The position numbers and the translations under genes are program-made. Below, one piece after another: positions 16,791-26,388 of a DNA stretch of 64,000 nucleotides. Source of the stretch: Rhizobium halophilum. Its GTDB lineage: Bacteria; Pseudomonadota; Alphaproteobacteria; Rhizobiales; Rhizobiaceae. The stretch is taken from contig NZ_JAKJHS010000001.1 in assembly GCF_021648825.1 (NCBI RefSeq), positions 1-64,000 of the forward strand, given 5' to 3'. How positions within the stretch are numbered: position 1 is the first letter of the stretch; every line of letters begins with the position of its first letter. Under the pieces are notes generated by a model. It did no database searches and was not told the origin of the DNA. It was given only the letters and a program-made list of their open reading frames with translations.

Positions 16791-17615
16791 ATGCTCTTGG
16801 ATACAGAAACACTCGTGGTGATTGGCGGGCTCCTGGTACTTGCGGGCGCCGCGGTCGGATTCCTTGCCGGCCTCTTCGGCGTCGGCGGCGGCGCAGTGTC
16901 CGTGCCGGTGCTTTACGAAGTGTTCGGTGTGATAGGACTTGATGACAGCGCACGCATGCCGCTGGCAGTGGGAACATCGCTGGCCCTTATCGTCCCTACT
17001 TCCCTGCAATCCGCGCGAGGCCACTATTTGCGTGGCGCGATGGACGCCCGTGTCCTTCGGATATGGGCACTTCCTATCCTTGCAGGTGTCAGCATCGGCG
17101 CATTGACTGCACGTCACGCTGATCCTTGGGTCTTCAAGGTAGCTTTCGTTGCAGTAGCAGGGGTAGTTTCTGTGCGCATGATCCGAGGCTCAGCCTGGAG
17201 CGTCTCGGAGAAACTGCCCGGTCGCGGTCTCATGAGCGTATTCGGTTTGATCATCGGCCTCCTTTCTTCCCTGATGGGCATTGGGGGAGGCGCGATCTCC
17301 AACCTGATCCTTTCACTGTTCCGCACGCCCATTCATCGATCAGTCGCCACCTCAGCAGGCGTCGGGGTTCTCATTTCGATACCTGCCACCTTGGGCTACA
17401 TCTACGCGGGCTGGAACAAAGAGGGTTTACCGGCCGATGCAATGGGGTATGTGTCGGTTCTCGGATTCCTGCTGCTCCTGCCCACCACGCTCCTCACCAC
17501 TCGTCTTGGTGTTCGAGCGGCTCACGCGCTCAAGAAGCGTCAACTCGAACTGCTGTTTGGATTCTTTCTCATGACAGTCTGCATGCGGTTCATCATCGAC
17601 CTATTGGCACAATAG
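16791..17615 (+). CDS. TauE/SafE-family sulfite/organic anion exporter, 274 aa
   Basis: About eight membrane segments with the two family half-motifs: GFLAGLFGVGGGAVSVPVL near the N-terminus and GLLSSLMGIGGGAISNLIL in the second half. Members export sulfite, sulfoacetate or other small anions. It follows the GntR gene by 25 bases. ATG 16791 is taken; TTG 16773 in the same frame is possible. With a NitT/TauT transporter beside it, a sulfonate pathway is one option, although no desulfonating enzyme is seen. Confidence 0.85.
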   Translation: MLLDTETLVVIGGLLVLAGAAVGFLAGLFGVGGGAVSVPVLYEVFGVIGLDDSARMPLAVGTSLALIVPTSLQSARGHYLRGAMDARVLRIWALPILAGVSIGALTARHADPWVFKVAFVAVAGVVSVRMIRGSAWSVSEKLPGRGLMSVFGLIIGLLSSLMGIGGGAISNLILSLFRTPIHRSVATSAGVGVLISIPATLGYIYAGWNKEGLPADAMGYVSVLGFLLLLPTTLLTTRLGVRAAHALKKRQLELLFGFFLMTVCMRFIIDLLAQ

Positions 17616-18594
17616 CTTGTGAGGGCGGTGGTCAATCAGGCGTCGACAGGCAGTAGCGATAGGTTGCATAATTGCTATCGCTTTCCGGGGCAAGCTTGGT
17701 CTTGCCTTCTCGTTGCTTAACGCGGCAGCTAAGAGGTAAGCGGAAAAATGAGAGAAACGACCGGAATGGGGGCGCTAAGCGGACGTACTTCTTCCCTGCG
17801 ACTGCTTTTGCTTTCTGCGTCACCTCCCGCATCGGCGGACCTGGCCCCTGTATCCCAATGGGCGGAGCGTCTGTAGCCCCAAATGCACCCAGAGCTCTAC
17901 AACGCTAGTTCGCCTCTCGAGACGCTCAATTGCAACGACACCGTCCTTGATCGTCGGTGTAACCCTTGGGGTCCTCGTTGGCCGCCGCTGTGAAGTTCGG
18001 TTTCCACATCAGCGTGTCTGCAGCGTCGTCGAGCATGGCAGCGGGATCATCGACTTGATTTGGGGCCCTAAGCGGATCGGCGGCTTCTGGGCGTCGCGGA
18101 TCAACTAGCTGCCGTTGGGGCGGGCTGATCATAACGACAGCTTCCGACGCAATCTCAGCTTTCAGCCTGTTTCGCTCGCGACTCAAAACCCGCCATTCGA
18201 AAAGGATCCGTTCTCGGGTTGGACAGGGCACAGAGCTACCCATCCGCACTTGAGTTTCGAACCGCAGGAGCGGACGTTACTGCGGTTCCCTATCATGTAA
18301 GACCACCGCCGATAACGAACTCTGGATAGAACTTGGGGGGCAACGCCAGCACGAGAATAGCGGAATGCGACGCTGGTGCACCGTATCGGCGGCTTCTAAG
18401 TAATCGCGGCAATCTGAGACGTGGATTTCGCTGATGCGCCCGGTTGCGTTTCGAAGGCCGTCGACCGTTTGCTCGGCAGGGTTCACGATCTTTTTCATGA
18501 TGTCGGGACGCCTTGAGAATCGCAGGGTTTCGACCATCAGAGCCCTTGCGACCCTAATAGCTACCGCTTCAGCAAGAACCAGCAGCTGACATCC
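17616..18594. other. 979-bp region without a confident gene
   Basis: Several ORFs exist but none has a recognised family or a good ribosome site. The best are on the minus strand: 17926-18249 (107 aa, RILFEWRVLSRERNRLKAEI) and 18277-18498 (starting MKKIVNPAEQTVDGLRNATG), either of which could be a relic. No terminator hairpin with a T-run was seen after the exporter or after the aldehyde dehydrogenase gene that ends at 18595. Confidence 0.4.
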
Positions 18595-20052
18595 TCAGAT
18601 ACCCATGCACAAGTACTTTATCTCCAGATAGTCATCCATTCCGTATTTCGAACCCTCGCGACCGTTCCCGCTTTCCTTCACGCCGCCGAATGGTGCGACT
18701 TCAGTAGAGATGATTCCTTCGTTGATGCCGACGATGCCGTACTCAAGCGCTTCCGCCACCCGCCATATCCGGGAAACGTCACGACCGTAGAAATACGCTG
18801 CCAACCCGAACTGCGTGTCGTTGGCAAGTTTGATCGCGTCGCTCTCTGTCTCGAAGCGGAAGATAGACGCGACCGGCCCGAAGATTTCTTCGTTGAAGAT
18901 TTGAGACCCGGGCGGTACGTCAGCCAGAACTGTCGGTTGATAGAAGCTATGCCCGAGGGCGTGTCTCTCGCCGCCTACCAGTACCCGCCCACCCCGCTGG
19001 ACAGCGTCAGAAACCAACTCCTCAACCTTCGCTACCGCCTTCTGATCTATCAGGGGACCAATCTGAGTGTCCGCCTCGAAGCCGTTTCCGACCGGCATTG
19101 CCCCGACGACTTCCGCCAGCCGTTGCACGAACTTGTCATAGATGCCGTTTTGGACGAGGAAGCGATTGGCGCAAACGCAAGTCTGTCCGGCGTTACGGTA
19201 TTTGGAGGCGACAGCCCCCTTAACAGCGGCTTCCAGATCGGCGTCATCAAAGACGATGAACGGAGCATTTCCTCCGAGTTCCATGGATGTGCGCTTAACA
19301 GTCGCTGCGCACTGGGCCATCAGAACCTTGCCGATTTCGGTCGAGCCGGTGAAGCTTAGCTTTCGGACTACCGGGTTGAACGTAAGCTCGCCACCGATCT
19401 CCGCAGCCGACCCGGTGATACAGGATAATACTCCTTTCGGAACGCCTGCCCGCTCCGCCAAAACGCATAGCGCCAGGGCCGACAGCGGCGTTTGGCTCGC
19501 AGGCTTGATCACCATGGTGCATCCCGCTGCAAGCGCCGGGCCTGCCTTGCGAGTGATCATGGCAGCGGGGAAGTTCCACGGCGTGATCGCCGCACAGACG
19601 CCGATCGGCTGCTTCAGGACAACGATACGTCTATCGGCAGTTGGAGCCGGTATGGTGTCGCCGTAAACGCGCTTTGCCTCTTCCCCAAACCACTCAATGT
19701 AGGATGCCGCGTAAGCTATTTCTCCCTTCGCCTCAGCAAGAGGCTTGCCCTGCTCTGCGGTCATGATGGCAGCGAGATCATCCTGGTTCTCCATCAGGAG
19801 GTCGAACCATCTTCGCAGGATCACCGCCCGTTGCTTGCCGGAAAGAGCTTTCCAGCCGGAAAGGGCTTTGCCAGCCTCTTCCACGGCCCGTCTCGTTTCG
19901 CCGGCACCCATTCGAGGAACGCTCCCGACAACCGTGCCATCGGCGGGATTGGTGACTTCCAGGACTTCCCCATTGTCCGCATCCCGCCACTCACCTGCGA
20001 CGAAGCACTTGTCAGTCAGAAGCGATGGGTCTTTCAGTCTCAGAGTGACCAT
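18595..20052 (-). CDS. gabD: NAD(P)-dependent succinate-semialdehyde dehydrogenase-like ALDH, 485 aa
   Basis: Full-length aldehyde dehydrogenase with ITPWNFPAAMITRKAGPALA, the glycine-rich FTGSTEIGKVLM, catalytic Glu in MELGGNAPF and catalytic Cys in NAGQTCVCANR. Overall sequence and the second Cys next to the catalytic one match the GabD group, which oxidises succinate semialdehyde to succinate. It is the last gene of a seven-gene minus-strand operon beginning at 26131. With the Fe-alcohol dehydrogenase it could take a 4-hydroxybutyrate-type product to succinate, or it may oxidise a different aldehyde of the pathway. Confidence 0.85.
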   Translation of the reverse strand: MVTLRLKDPSLLTDKCFVAGEWRDADNGEVLEVTNPADGTVVGSVPRMGAGETRRAVEEAGKALSGWKALSGKQRAVILRRWFDLLMENQDDLAAIMTAEQGKPLAEAKGEIAYAASYIEWFGEEAKRVYGDTIPAPTADRRIVVLKQPIGVCAAITPWNFPAAMITRKAGPALAAGCTMVIKPASQTPLSALALCVLAERAGVPKGVLSCITGSAAEIGGELTFNPVVRKLSFTGSTEIGKVLMAQCAATVKRTSMELGGNAPFIVFDDADLEAAVKGAVASKYRNAGQTCVCANRFLVQNGIYDKFVQRLAEVVGAMPVGNGFEADTQIGPLIDQKAVAKVEELVSDAVQRGGRVLVGGERHALGHSFYQPTVLADVPPGSQIFNEEIFGPVASIFRFETESDAIKLANDTQFGLAAYFYGRDVSRIWRVAEALEYGIVGINEGIISTEVAPFGGVKESGNGREGSKYGMDDYLEIKYLCMGI

Positions 20053-20078
20053 GGAAATTTTACCTCTACAGGAGTTTC

Positions 20079-20522
20079 TTAGGGCTGCGTCAGGAGGGGC
20101 TCGAGCACTCCGCGTGCCTTACCGACAAACGGAACCGGTCGCCGCGAATAACGATCGACGTTCACATGAACGAAGAACCCCTCCGCCGACGCGATGTCTT
20201 CATCGTTCCTGAAGAGCCCGATCTCATATCGTACGGATGAGTTTCCGAGTTTGGCGACGCGTATTCCCGCGGTAACGCGATCCGGAAAAGCCATCTCCGC
20301 GTGATAGCGACACCCCGTCTCAACCACCAGGAATACCTCGGAGCCACCCCGGATATCAAGCGCTCCATTCTCGATCAGGAAGGCGTTCACCGCCGTGTCG
20401 AACATGCTGTAGTGTACGACGTTGTTCATGTGCCCGTAGATGTCGTTGTCCGACCATCTTAGATCGATAGTGCGGAACACCTTGTAAGCAGAGCGATCTC
20501 CGGGTTTTACTCGTTCTCCCAT
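20079..20522 (-). CDS. Hot-dog fold acyl-CoA thioesterase (4HBT type), 147 aa
   Basis: The 4-hydroxybenzoyl-CoA thioesterase signature is present near residue 24: WSDNDIYGHMNNVVHY, with the catalytic Asp in DNDIYGH. The rest follows the hot-dog pattern (FLVVETGCRYHAEMAFPDRV). ATG 20522 overlaps the stop of the upstream Fe-alcohol dehydrogenase (TGATG). It should release a free acid from a CoA thioester made by the ligase in this operon. Confidence 0.85.
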   Translation of the reverse strand: MGERVKPGDRSAYKVFRTIDLRWSDNDIYGHMNNVVHYSMFDTAVNAFLIENGALDIRGGSEVFLVVETGCRYHAEMAFPDRVTAGIRVAKLGNSSVRYEIGLFRNDEDIASAEGFFVHVNVDRYSRRPVPFVGKARGVLEPLLTQP

Positions 20523-21682
20523 CACCACGCCGCCTTGTAAATTGCGAGGGCGTCAGCCTCGGTAACCTCCCGTGGATTGTTCACGAGCAGCCGTGTCTGT
20601 TTCATGGCGTCCCGAGCCATTGCTGGCAGGTCGGCTTGGCCGATTCCGACGTCGCGGAGCCTGGACTGTAACCCGAGTTTCACCGACAACTCAGCGAGGC
20701 CCTCGATGAAAGCAGCACATCTTCCCTGCTCTCCTTCTTCCGAGATCATCTCTGGAAAGACGTCACCGGCGATCTCAGCGTATACAGAGCTGGCGGCAGG
20801 CGCATTGAATCGGAGGACATGCGGGAGCACGAGCGCGTTCGAAAGACCGTGCGGCACATGGAATCGCCCCCCGATCGGATATGCCAAGGCGTGTACTGCC
20901 GCCACAGGCGAGTTCGCGAAAGCTTGGCCAGCCAGCATCGAGCCAAAAAGCATCGCGCCGCGTGCCTTGCGATCCTGCCCCTCGAATACCGCCTTCTCGA
21001 TATTTGCGCCAAGAAGCAGCAAAGCTTGCCGTGCAAGCATCTTCGACAGGGGATTATTATTTGCGTTCGTTGACGCATATGCCTCTATCGCATGGACCAT
21101 AGCGTCGATTCCCGTCGCAGCAGTTATTCCGGGTGGGAGGCCCAGAGTTAGATCGGGATCAAGGACTGCTACATCGGGTAGGATTAGCGGCGATGAGACA
21201 CCACGCTTCTCGTCGCCTCCGACGGTAATGATCGAAACCGGGGTCACCTCTGACCCCGTGCCGGCCGTCGTGGGCACCAGCACCAAAGGAAGGCGAGGTC
21301 CCTTCGCGTTTCCTACGCCCCATGCCTCCTCAATCGGTTCGCCGGAACCACATAGCAAGGCGACTACCTTGGCTACATCAAGCGATGATCCACCGCCAAA
21401 GCCAATGACCCCCGAGACATCTCCTGCCGTTGCGGCTGCTGCGGCGGACATGACCGTACCGATCGACGGATCGGCTTCGACTCCGTCGAAAATCGTCGTT
21501 TCAATCCCGGATGCGGCCAGGGAGGCGAGCGCAGGTTCGCAGAGGCCGAGCTTCAGCAACCCCGGGTCTGTCACAAAAAGCACTCGGCGGCCGAGCCTTT
21601 GCCCGGTCAGTTCGCCGAGCGCAGCTGCCGCCCCCGGCCGGAATACGATCTGCGCCGTTGTACTGAAAACAAACGGATTCAT
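20522..21682 (-). CDS. Iron-containing alcohol dehydrogenase, 386 aa
   Basis: Group III alcohol dehydrogenase pattern: NAD-binding GFGGGSSLDVAKVVALL (about residues 97-113), TTAGTGSEVTPVSII, and the metal-binding region with GIDAMVHAIEAYAS, VHALAYPIGGRFHVPHGLSN. Known members reduce or oxidise 1,3-propanediol, lactaldehyde, 4-hydroxybutyrate or maleylacetate. ATG is preceded by AGGAGAAGTGC. Its place between an acyl-CoA ligase and a thioesterase/ALDH pair fits a 4-hydroxybutyrate dehydrogenase or a furfuryl/benzyl-type alcohol dehydrogenase; the sequence alone does not decide. Confidence 0.85.
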   Translation of the reverse strand: MNPFVFSTTAQIVFRPGAAAALGELTGQRLGRRVLFVTDPGLLKLGLCEPALASLAASGIETTIFDGVEADPSIGTVMSAAAAATAGDVSGVIGFGGGSSLDVAKVVALLCGSGEPIEEAWGVGNAKGPRLPLVLVPTTAGTGSEVTPVSIITVGGDEKRGVSSPLILPDVAVLDPDLTLGLPPGITAATGIDAMVHAIEAYASTNANNNPLSKMLARQALLLLGANIEKAVFEGQDRKARGAMLFGSMLAGQAFANSPVAAVHALAYPIGGRFHVPHGLSNALVLPHVLRFNAPAASSVYAEIAGDVFPEMISEEGEQGRCAAFIEGLAELSVKLGLQSRLRDVGIGQADLPAMARDAMKQTRLLVNNPREVTEADALAIYKAAW

Positions 21683-21705
21683 GCACTTCTCCTATGCGGT
21701 CTCGT

Positions 21706-23232
21706 CTATGCGGCGGGGATGCTCTCGCGGAGCTTCACACGCAGAATCTTTCCGGAGCCAGTGCGGGGAATTTGACCGACCACGTAAACCCGGTCAGGGA
21801 CCTTGTAGGTCGAAAGACGGTCCCTGCAGTGCTTGAGTAGAGCATCCTGATCGAAGGGCACGCCCTCTTTCAGAACGACACAAGCAACCGGCACTTCGCC
21901 CAGCAGTGTGTGTGGCATGCCAATTACAGCACAATCCATGATGGCCGAGTTGAGCAGTATAGCCTCCTCCACTTCCGCTGGAGCGATGTTCTGTCCTCCG
22001 CGGATTATCAATTCCTTCAACCGGCCCGTAATCGTAAGGAAGCCATTCGCGTCTGACTTTGCCAGGTCTCCGGTGTGATACCACCCCTCGATTACCGCCT
22101 TCTGGGTCTCGAGAGGCTTGTTGTGATAGCCCTGCATCAGGTTAGGGCCTTTGCAGATGAGCTCTCCTTCCGTCCCTGGAGGAACATCGAGCCCCGTCTT
22201 CGGATCGACCAGACGCACAGTCAGCCCAGGAAGGGGCAACCCACAGGAACCGGGGACGCGCCAACGGCCAGGCCAGTTCATCGTCACCATGGTCGACGTC
22301 TCGGTGATGCCGTACCCGTCGAGCAACGGCACCCCGAAGAACGCCTCGAAGTCGCTGTTCAATGTCCCGGGCAAAATCGCGCCTGCGGAAACGCATAGCC
22401 GCACTGATGACAGTAGTTTTTCGCCGTTCGCCTGGCAGGCAGAGAGGAAGTAATGGAAGACCGTCGGGACCCCCGGCATGAAGGTGAAGCGTCCGGTTCG
22501 AAGCAGTCTCGTTGCCTCTGTCGTCGAGAACTTCTCCATGATGTACTCACTCGCACCGGTCGCAATGATGGACAGGACGGCGATATTCAGAGCGTAGGAG
22601 TGGTATAGCGGCAGCGTGTTGAGGACGACATCATGTTCGTGCAAGCCCGCTATCGGTGCCCAACAGGCCGATGTCACCCATAGCATCGAACGGGTGGACA
22701 ACAGTACACCCTTGGGCTGCCCCGTCGTCCCAGATGTGTAGACGATATATGCTGCCCGATCGACATCGGGGTCGTCTTCCACGACGCCCGGGTTCGGTCC
22801 CAGAGCTTCGAAGCCGGCTGTGTCGCTCGCTTCTATGACCTTCACTGATCTTTCCAGGCGCGGCTGCAGTGCATCAACCAGCGTCCTCTTTTCCGGAACA
22901 CTGACAAGAATTGAGCACTCCGCATCGGCGAGCCGATACGCCAGTTCCGCGTCGGTGGATTCGATGGCCACTGGTACGGAGACGCCTCCTGCCCTGACGA
23001 CCGCCAGGGCTGCGACCACCCAATTGACCGAGTTGGGAAGGAAGACCGCGACAGCCTCCCCCTTTTTCAGGCCAGCCGCCCTTAGATGGGAGGCGAGCGC
23101 CCGCGTCTCCTCGTCAAGCCGGTTGTATGAAATGGCCCGATGCTTATCTTCAAAGGCCATCTTCTCCGGACGCATCCGCGCGTTGCGGCGGAGAATATCG
23201 CCAACGGGCGCTATGAGATCGAAGTGTATCAT
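21706..23232 (-). CDS. Acyl-CoA synthetase (AMP-forming), 508 aa
   Basis: All adenylate-forming motifs are visible: P-loop YTSGTTGQPKGVLLS, GYGITETSTMV, YHTGDLAKSD, the hinge GRLKELIIRGGQNIAPAEVE and the C-terminal catalytic lysine region RTGSGKILRVK. The protein activates a carboxylic acid to its CoA thioester using ATP. ATG 23232 has GGAG six bases upstream; the longer frame from 23274 would overlap the SDR gene. Substrate class (aromatic, heteroaromatic or medium-chain acid) is open. Confidence 0.9.
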   Translation of the reverse strand: MIHFDLIAPVGDILRRNARMRPEKMAFEDKHRAISYNRLDEETRALASHLRAAGLKKGEAVAVFLPNSVNWVVAALAVVRAGGVSVPVAIESTDAELAYRLADAECSILVSVPEKRTLVDALQPRLERSVKVIEASDTAGFEALGPNPGVVEDDPDVDRAAYIVYTSGTTGQPKGVLLSTRSMLWVTSACWAPIAGLHEHDVVLNTLPLYHSYALNIAVLSIIATGASEYIMEKFSTTEATRLLRTGRFTFMPGVPTVFHYFLSACQANGEKLLSSVRLCVSAGAILPGTLNSDFEAFFGVPLLDGYGITETSTMVTMNWPGRWRVPGSCGLPLPGLTVRLVDPKTGLDVPPGTEGELICKGPNLMQGYHNKPLETQKAVIEGWYHTGDLAKSDANGFLTITGRLKELIIRGGQNIAPAEVEEAILLNSAIMDCAVIGMPHTLLGEVPVACVVLKEGVPFDQDALLKHCRDRLSTYKVPDRVYVVGQIPRTGSGKILRVKLRESIPAA

Positions 23233-23254
23233 CGCAAGCTCCTCCCCTACTCGC

Positions 23255-24010
23255 TCACACCATGCTGAAACCACCGTTGACGCTGATCACTTGACCCGTG
23301 ATCCACGACGAGGCTTCGGATGCGAGGAATGTGACCGTCGGAGCGATATCGTCGGGCTTGCCGATGCGGCGAAGCGGATACGCCTTCACGATCTTCTCGC
23401 GGTTCTTCTCCAGGAACTCGGGGTCAGAATGGGAGGTCTCGACAAGGCCGAGGGACACCGTGTTGACGGTGATACTGTTTCTACCGAACTCGCGCGCCAG
23501 GGATTTTCCAAGCGCGATGGTTCCACCGCGGGCGGCAGCTGCGATTGCGAGGTTTGCCTCTCCTATTCGGGAGCTATCGCCAACAAGATTGATGATCCGG
23601 CCGGCGTTTTGGCTAATCATCAGCGGTGCCACCGCGTGACAGCAGTTGATCGCACCGTAGAGGCAGACATCGATCTGCTTCCTCCACTCCTCGGGAGTCG
23701 ATTCGATGAATCTCTGGTACTTTACGTAGCCAGCGTTGTTGACCAGAACATCGATCGTGCCGAAGTCTTCCTTAACAGCAGCAATCATGGCCTTAACCTG
23801 GTCATTGACGCTGATGTCAGCCTGATAGGCTTTTGCCCTACCGCCATTGGCGACGATGGACTCGACAACACTGTCGGCCTCGGCTTTCGAGCGGCTGTAG
23901 TTGACGGCTACGACAGCGCCCTCTGCGGCCAGTGAACGGGCTATATCACCGCCGACATCGCGGCCTCCGCCCGTTACAAGCGCTACCTTGCCATTCAGAT
24001 TGGTTTGCAT
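23255..24010 (-). CDS. Short-chain dehydrogenase-like protein with altered active site, 251 aa
   Basis: Rossmann start LVTGGGRDVGGDIARSLA, NNAGY motif and C-terminal GQVISVNGGFSMV mark a classical SDR of the FabG type. The catalytic YxxxK is missing: after the conserved SS the sequence reads RIGEANLAIAAAARGGTIAL, so Ala and Arg stand where Tyr and Lys are expected. It may be a non-oxidising SDR (structural, hydratase or dehydratase-like) or use another base. Good ribosome site (AGGAG) before ATG 24010. Part of the minus-strand operon. Confidence 0.85.
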   Translation of the reverse strand: MQTNLNGKVALVTGGGRDVGGDIARSLAAEGAVVAVNYSRSKAEADSVVESIVANGGRAKAYQADISVNDQVKAMIAAVKEDFGTIDVLVNNAGYVKYQRFIESTPEEWRKQIDVCLYGAINCCHAVAPLMISQNAGRIINLVGDSSRIGEANLAIAAAARGGTIALGKSLAREFGRNSITVNTVSLGLVETSHSDPEFLEKNREKIVKAYPLRRIGKPDDIAPTVTFLASEASSWITGQVISVNGGFSMV

Positions 24011-24071
24011 TCCATGTCTCCTGTTGGAACGTGCTGCCAGCGTCGCGAACGTGTTCAGCCACTTGAATTCT

Positions 24072-24839
24072 TTATCGACCGAGAAACCGTGGGGGGCGCT
24101 TCTCGCTGAAGGCTCTTCGCCCCTCAGCGTAGTCCTGGCTCCCGCTCGCTGCGTCGATCAGCCGGTCCGCTTCGGCCCGGTCGAAATTGCCTCTGACGCA
24201 TCCGTTCAGAATGTATTTCGCTCCCCGGATCGTCAGGGGAGCGCTCGAGGCCATGGAACCCGCTTGTTCCTTGGCCGCCTGTAAAGCGTCATCCGTCAAC
24301 TGGTCGACAAAGCCATTCCCGAGGGCGTCTTCGGCTCCGAAACGTTGGGCGGTATAGAGGATGCGTTTTGCCTCCGTCACTCCGACGAGCGAAAGCAGCT
24401 TCCGGGTTGCGGAAACCCCGTAGACGATCGAGAGCCGGGCCGCGGGAATGCCGAACACTGCGCTGTGCTCCGCTACTCGGAAGTCGCAGGACATTGCGAG
24501 GTGCGCAGCCCCGCCAAGGCAATAGCCACGGATGGCCGCGATAGTGGGCTTGGAAACGCTGAAGATCGCGTCTCCAGCTGCATCCACGGCGACTTCGTAA
24601 CGTTTGCTCTCGTCAGCGCTGCCTCTGATTGCGTCGAATTCGCTGATGTCCGCGCCGGCAGAGAAATCCGTGCCGGCCCCCGTGAGGATGATCGAACGAA
24701 CGCCTTGGTCGGTATCGAGGTCTTGAAAAAGCTCTGCCAGCCCGCGCCACATGTCGTAGGTGACGGCGTTGCGTTGCTTCGGTCTGTTCAGGGTTACGAC
24801 AGCTACGCCGTCTGATCGTTCAAGCAGAAGATCGCTCAT
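24072..24839 (-). CDS. Crotonase-fold (enoyl-CoA hydratase family) protein, 255 aa
   Basis: Crotonase core is clear: FSAGADISEFDAI and GGAAHLAMSCDFRVAE form the CoA oxyanion hole. The two glutamates used by true hydratases are not in place: where hydratases have PEI the sequence is GIPAARLSIVYG, and the second position reads TEAKRILYT. It is therefore more likely a hydrolase, decarboxylase or isomerase on a CoA thioester than a simple hydratase. It lies between the SDR and the Liv-type binding protein in one operon. Confidence 0.85.
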   Translation of the reverse strand: MSDLLLERSDGVAVVTLNRPKQRNAVTYDMWRGLAELFQDLDTDQGVRSIILTGAGTDFSAGADISEFDAIRGSADESKRYEVAVDAAGDAIFSVSKPTIAAIRGYCLGGAAHLAMSCDFRVAEHSAVFGIPAARLSIVYGVSATRKLLSLVGVTEAKRILYTAQRFGAEDALGNGFVDQLTDDALQAAKEQAGSMASSAPLTIRGAKYILNGCVRGNFDRAEADRLIDAASGSQDYAEGRRAFSEKRPPRFLGR

Positions 24840-24922
24840 GTGGTCCGTCTTTGCTCCTGGCCCGTCGCCAGTTGATGGGGCAGCTCAAGGGTGCCCGGCG
24901 TCGCCGCCGGGCATTGGTCGGC

Positions 24923-26131
24923 TCACTTCTTGACGAGGGGGCATTCGCTCTCGGAGAGGGGGCGGAATGCCTCGTCTCCTGGGATCGTTGTGACGAGCTT
25001 CAGCAGGTCCCACTCGCCACTGGACTCCTCGGGCGTCTTGACTTGATACACATACATGTCGTGGACCATTCGCCCGTCTTCGCGAATTTTGCCGCCCGTC
25101 GCAAAGAAGTCATTGATTGGCGTCTCTTTCATCTTCGCCATGACCTCCGTCGTGTCAGTCGTACCTGCCGCCTCGACGGATTTCAGGTAGTGCATCGTGG
25201 ACGAATAATCCCCGGCGTCTCCCATGTGAGGGGGGCGACCGACCCGCTCCTGAAACTTCTTGGCGAAAGCGCGCGTCTCGTCATCACGGTCCCAGTAGAA
25301 TGCGTTGGTGAGGATCATCCCCTGAGCCGTCTCCAGTCCCAGCGCATGGACGTCGGTGGCCCACACCAGCAGACCTGCGACCGTCTTGCCAGACGCTGCG
25401 AGACCGAATTCAGAAGCGGACTTGACGGCATTGACGAAGGTCGTGCCGGAACCCGCCAATGCGACGACCTCCGCAGGCGAAGCCTGGGCCTGCAACATAA
25501 ACGCGCTATGGTCAGAGGTCTCGATCGGATACCGAACCGAGCCTGAGACGGTGCCACCGTTAGCCTTTACGATCTGGCTTGCGTCCGCTTCCAATGCATG
25601 TCCGAACGCGTAGTCGGCGGTCAGAAAGTACCAGTCCTTCTTGCCCTCGCGAATCAGCTCATTCGCAGTACCATTCGCGAGCGCGTAGGTATCATAGGAA
25701 TAGTGGATTGAGTTCGGCGTGCAGCTGTCGTTGGTCAGGCGCGACGAACCGGAGCCATTCACGATGGCGATCTTGTCCTCGTCCTTCGCCACCTGCGTCA
25801 CCGCAAGCGCAATTCCCGAGTTGATCAGGTTGTTGATCATGGTGACGCCTTGCGACTCGTACCACTCTCGAGCCGTGGAAACGGCGACCTCTGGCTTGTT
25901 CTGATGATCCGCGACAACCACCTCCAGAGGACGGCCAAGAACCTTTCCGCCGAAATCTTCGACGGCCATCTTGACGGCGGCGACTGCCCCCTCCCCGCTC
26001 TCATGCGAGAATTGACCGCTGATATCGGTGAGAACACCGATCTTAACCGGCCCCGACTCCTGCGCCTGCAAGGGCATACCTACCGATGCAAACGCCGCCG
26101 CGCAGGACAACAAGACTCTCAGATTTCTCAT
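24923..26131 (-). CDS. Liv-type ABC transporter substrate-binding protein, 402 aa
   Basis: ATG 26131 has a strong GGGAGGAGAAA site and a signal peptide (MRNLRVLLSCAAAFASVG, cut near LQA). The mature protein shows the type I periplasmic fold of LivK relatives: KIGVLTDISGQFSHESGEG, VVVADHQNKPEVAVSTAREW, FLTADYAFGH. This subgroup often binds aromatic or heteroaromatic acids. It opens the minus-strand enzyme operon and faces livGFHM across 257 bp that hold the 17-bp motif. Confidence 0.9.
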   Translation of the reverse strand: MRNLRVLLSCAAAFASVGMPLQAQESGPVKIGVLTDISGQFSHESGEGAVAAVKMAVEDFGGKVLGRPLEVVVADHQNKPEVAVSTAREWYESQGVTMINNLINSGIALAVTQVAKDEDKIAIVNGSGSSRLTNDSCTPNSIHYSYDTYALANGTANELIREGKKDWYFLTADYAFGHALEADASQIVKANGGTVSGSVRYPIETSDHSAFMLQAQASPAEVVALAGSGTTFVNAVKSASEFGLAASGKTVAGLLVWATDVHALGLETAQGMILTNAFYWDRDDETRAFAKKFQERVGRPPHMGDAGDYSSTMHYLKSVEAAGTTDTTEVMAKMKETPINDFFATGGKIREDGRMVHDMYVYQVKTPEESSGEWDLLKLVTTIPGDEAFRPLSESECPLVKK

Positions 26132-26283
26132 GGCTTTCTCCTCCCAGTTACGGCGTCGAGGCTCCTCCACAACGCCAATAGACACTTGCGCTATCGTACC
26201 TTGATCCGGTGAGACCAACGATCTTATTGCGCCGCAACAGCTACTGTGTCGCAAAGAAAGCAGAAATAACCAAACTCTGCAAG

Positions 26284-26300
26284 CTTGCATTATTAGACTT
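26284..26300 (-). promoter_or_regulatory. Recurrent 17-bp motif, copy 1 (operator or promoter candidate)
   Basis: On the minus strand the site reads AAGTCTAATAATGCAAG, identical over 17 bases to the site at 30668-30684 and with one change from that at 36357-36373. It lies between the divergent binding-protein operon (start 26131) and livGFHM (start 26389). The TAATAAT core could also serve as a -10 element. Confidence 0.75.
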
Positions 26301-26388
26301 TGTGTGATTTCTTGAACTCCTCTCGAAAGGGAGGGCGCGCAGCATTCATCGGTGCGCTGGAGGAGAGTTCGAGCCGGTAGGAGGACGC

